A stretch of DNA of 5,834 nt from contig JASHXM010000107.1 in the NCBI GenBank assembly GCA_030043545.1, positions 1 through 5,834 on the forward strand, in the 5' to 3' direction. The notes under the pieces were generated by a model, which was given only the letters and a program-made list of their open reading frames with translations, was not told the origin of the DNA and ran no database searches. Each line of letters starts with the position of its first letter. Position 1 is the stretch's first letter. A program made the translations under genes and the position numbers. This document shows positions 5,627 to 5,834 of the stretch, in pieces. The DNA comes from Thermoplasmata archaeon (lineage in GTDB: Archaea; Thermoplasmatota; Thermoplasmata; Lutacidiplasmatales; UBA184).

Positions 5627-5834
5627 TGGACCGACGCACGGCCCGCGAAGCGCTCCGCCTGCTCGAGCACCACCGCCCGTTCGTGAAGGCGACCGTCGTG
5701 CGCGCCACCGGGTCCGTCCCGGGAAAGGTCGGGGCGACGATGATCGTCCGGGCGGACGGGACGACGCTCGGCACGGTCGGGGGCGCGGCGCTCGAGGAGG
5801 AGGTGAAGAGCCGGGCGCTCGCCGCGATCGAGCG
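5626..5834 (+). CDS. XdhC/CoxI-family molybdoenzyme maturation protein, N-terminal fragment
   Basis: The gene runs off the right edge and only 69 residues are visible. The segment KATVVRATGSVPGKVGATMIV (21-41) followed by GTTLGTVGGAALEEEVKSRAL is the N-terminal signature of the XdhC/CoxI family. XdhC proteins bind molybdenum cofactor, protect it and assist its sulfuration and insertion into xanthine dehydrogenase-type enzymes; CoxI is the aerobic CO dehydrogenase counterpart. The ATG overlaps the preceding stop codon by one base, so the two are an operon. The C-terminal Rossmann-like domain, if present, is outside the window. The target enzyme cannot be told from here. Confidence 0.88.
   Translation, partial: MDRRTAREALRLLEHHRPFVKATVVRATGSVPGKVGATMIVRADGTTLGTVGGAALEEEVKSRALAAIE

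Noticed and set aside
4966..5673. A minus-strand open frame antisense to the mobA-like gene
   Set aside because: Its Ser/Arg-rich composition has no domain signature, and the plus strand encodes a full nucleotidyltransferase with conserved motifs.

Overview
The window looks like part of a high-GC archaeal chromosome. It carries five ribosomal or translation proteins that bacteria lack (S17e, L31e, L39e, S19e and the initiation factor aIF6), plus an archaeal PDCD5-type protein. AT-rich TATA-like boxes sit about 31-32 bases upstream of start codons in otherwise very GC-rich intergenic DNA. The proteins are arginine-rich rather than strongly acidic, which argues against a haloarchaeon. A high-GC, uncultured euryarchaeal lineage such as a Thermoplasmatota member would fit, but that placement is inference.

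From left to right there are four blocks. (1) Positions 1-2358, minus strand: a two-gene unit made of a von Willebrand factor A (VWA) protein with a near-complete metal-binding MIDAS motif, followed after 10 bases by a P-loop GTPase that runs off the left edge. This is the only block whose role is not evident. (2) Positions 2581-2808, plus strand: a single S17e gene behind a strong TATA box and probably leaderless. It diverges from the VWA gene across a 222-base intergenic region. (3) Positions 2834-4863, minus strand: a compact translation operon transcribed as S19e, PDCD5-like, L39e, L31e, aIF6, with gaps of 15-31 bases. It has a leaderless-type promoter before S19e and clear Shine-Dalgarno sites before L39e and L31e. 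(4) Positions 5018-5834, plus strand: a MobA/MocA-like nucleotidyltransferase whose stop codon overlaps the start of an XdhC/CoxI-family gene that runs off the right edge. This pair points to maturation of a molybdenum hydroxylase (xanthine dehydrogenase, aldehyde oxidase or aerobic CO dehydrogenase family) probably encoded further right.

The translation genes are ordinary archaeal housekeeping. The less ordinary points are the VWA-GTPase pair, a 9-bp inverted repeat just upstream of the molybdenum-cofactor promoter, a shared promoter nonamer, an apparent insertion within S17e, and the aIF6 end of the ribosomal operon, which faces S17e instead of continuing into the genes often found there. 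I saw no mobile element, CRISPR array, tRNA or rRNA.
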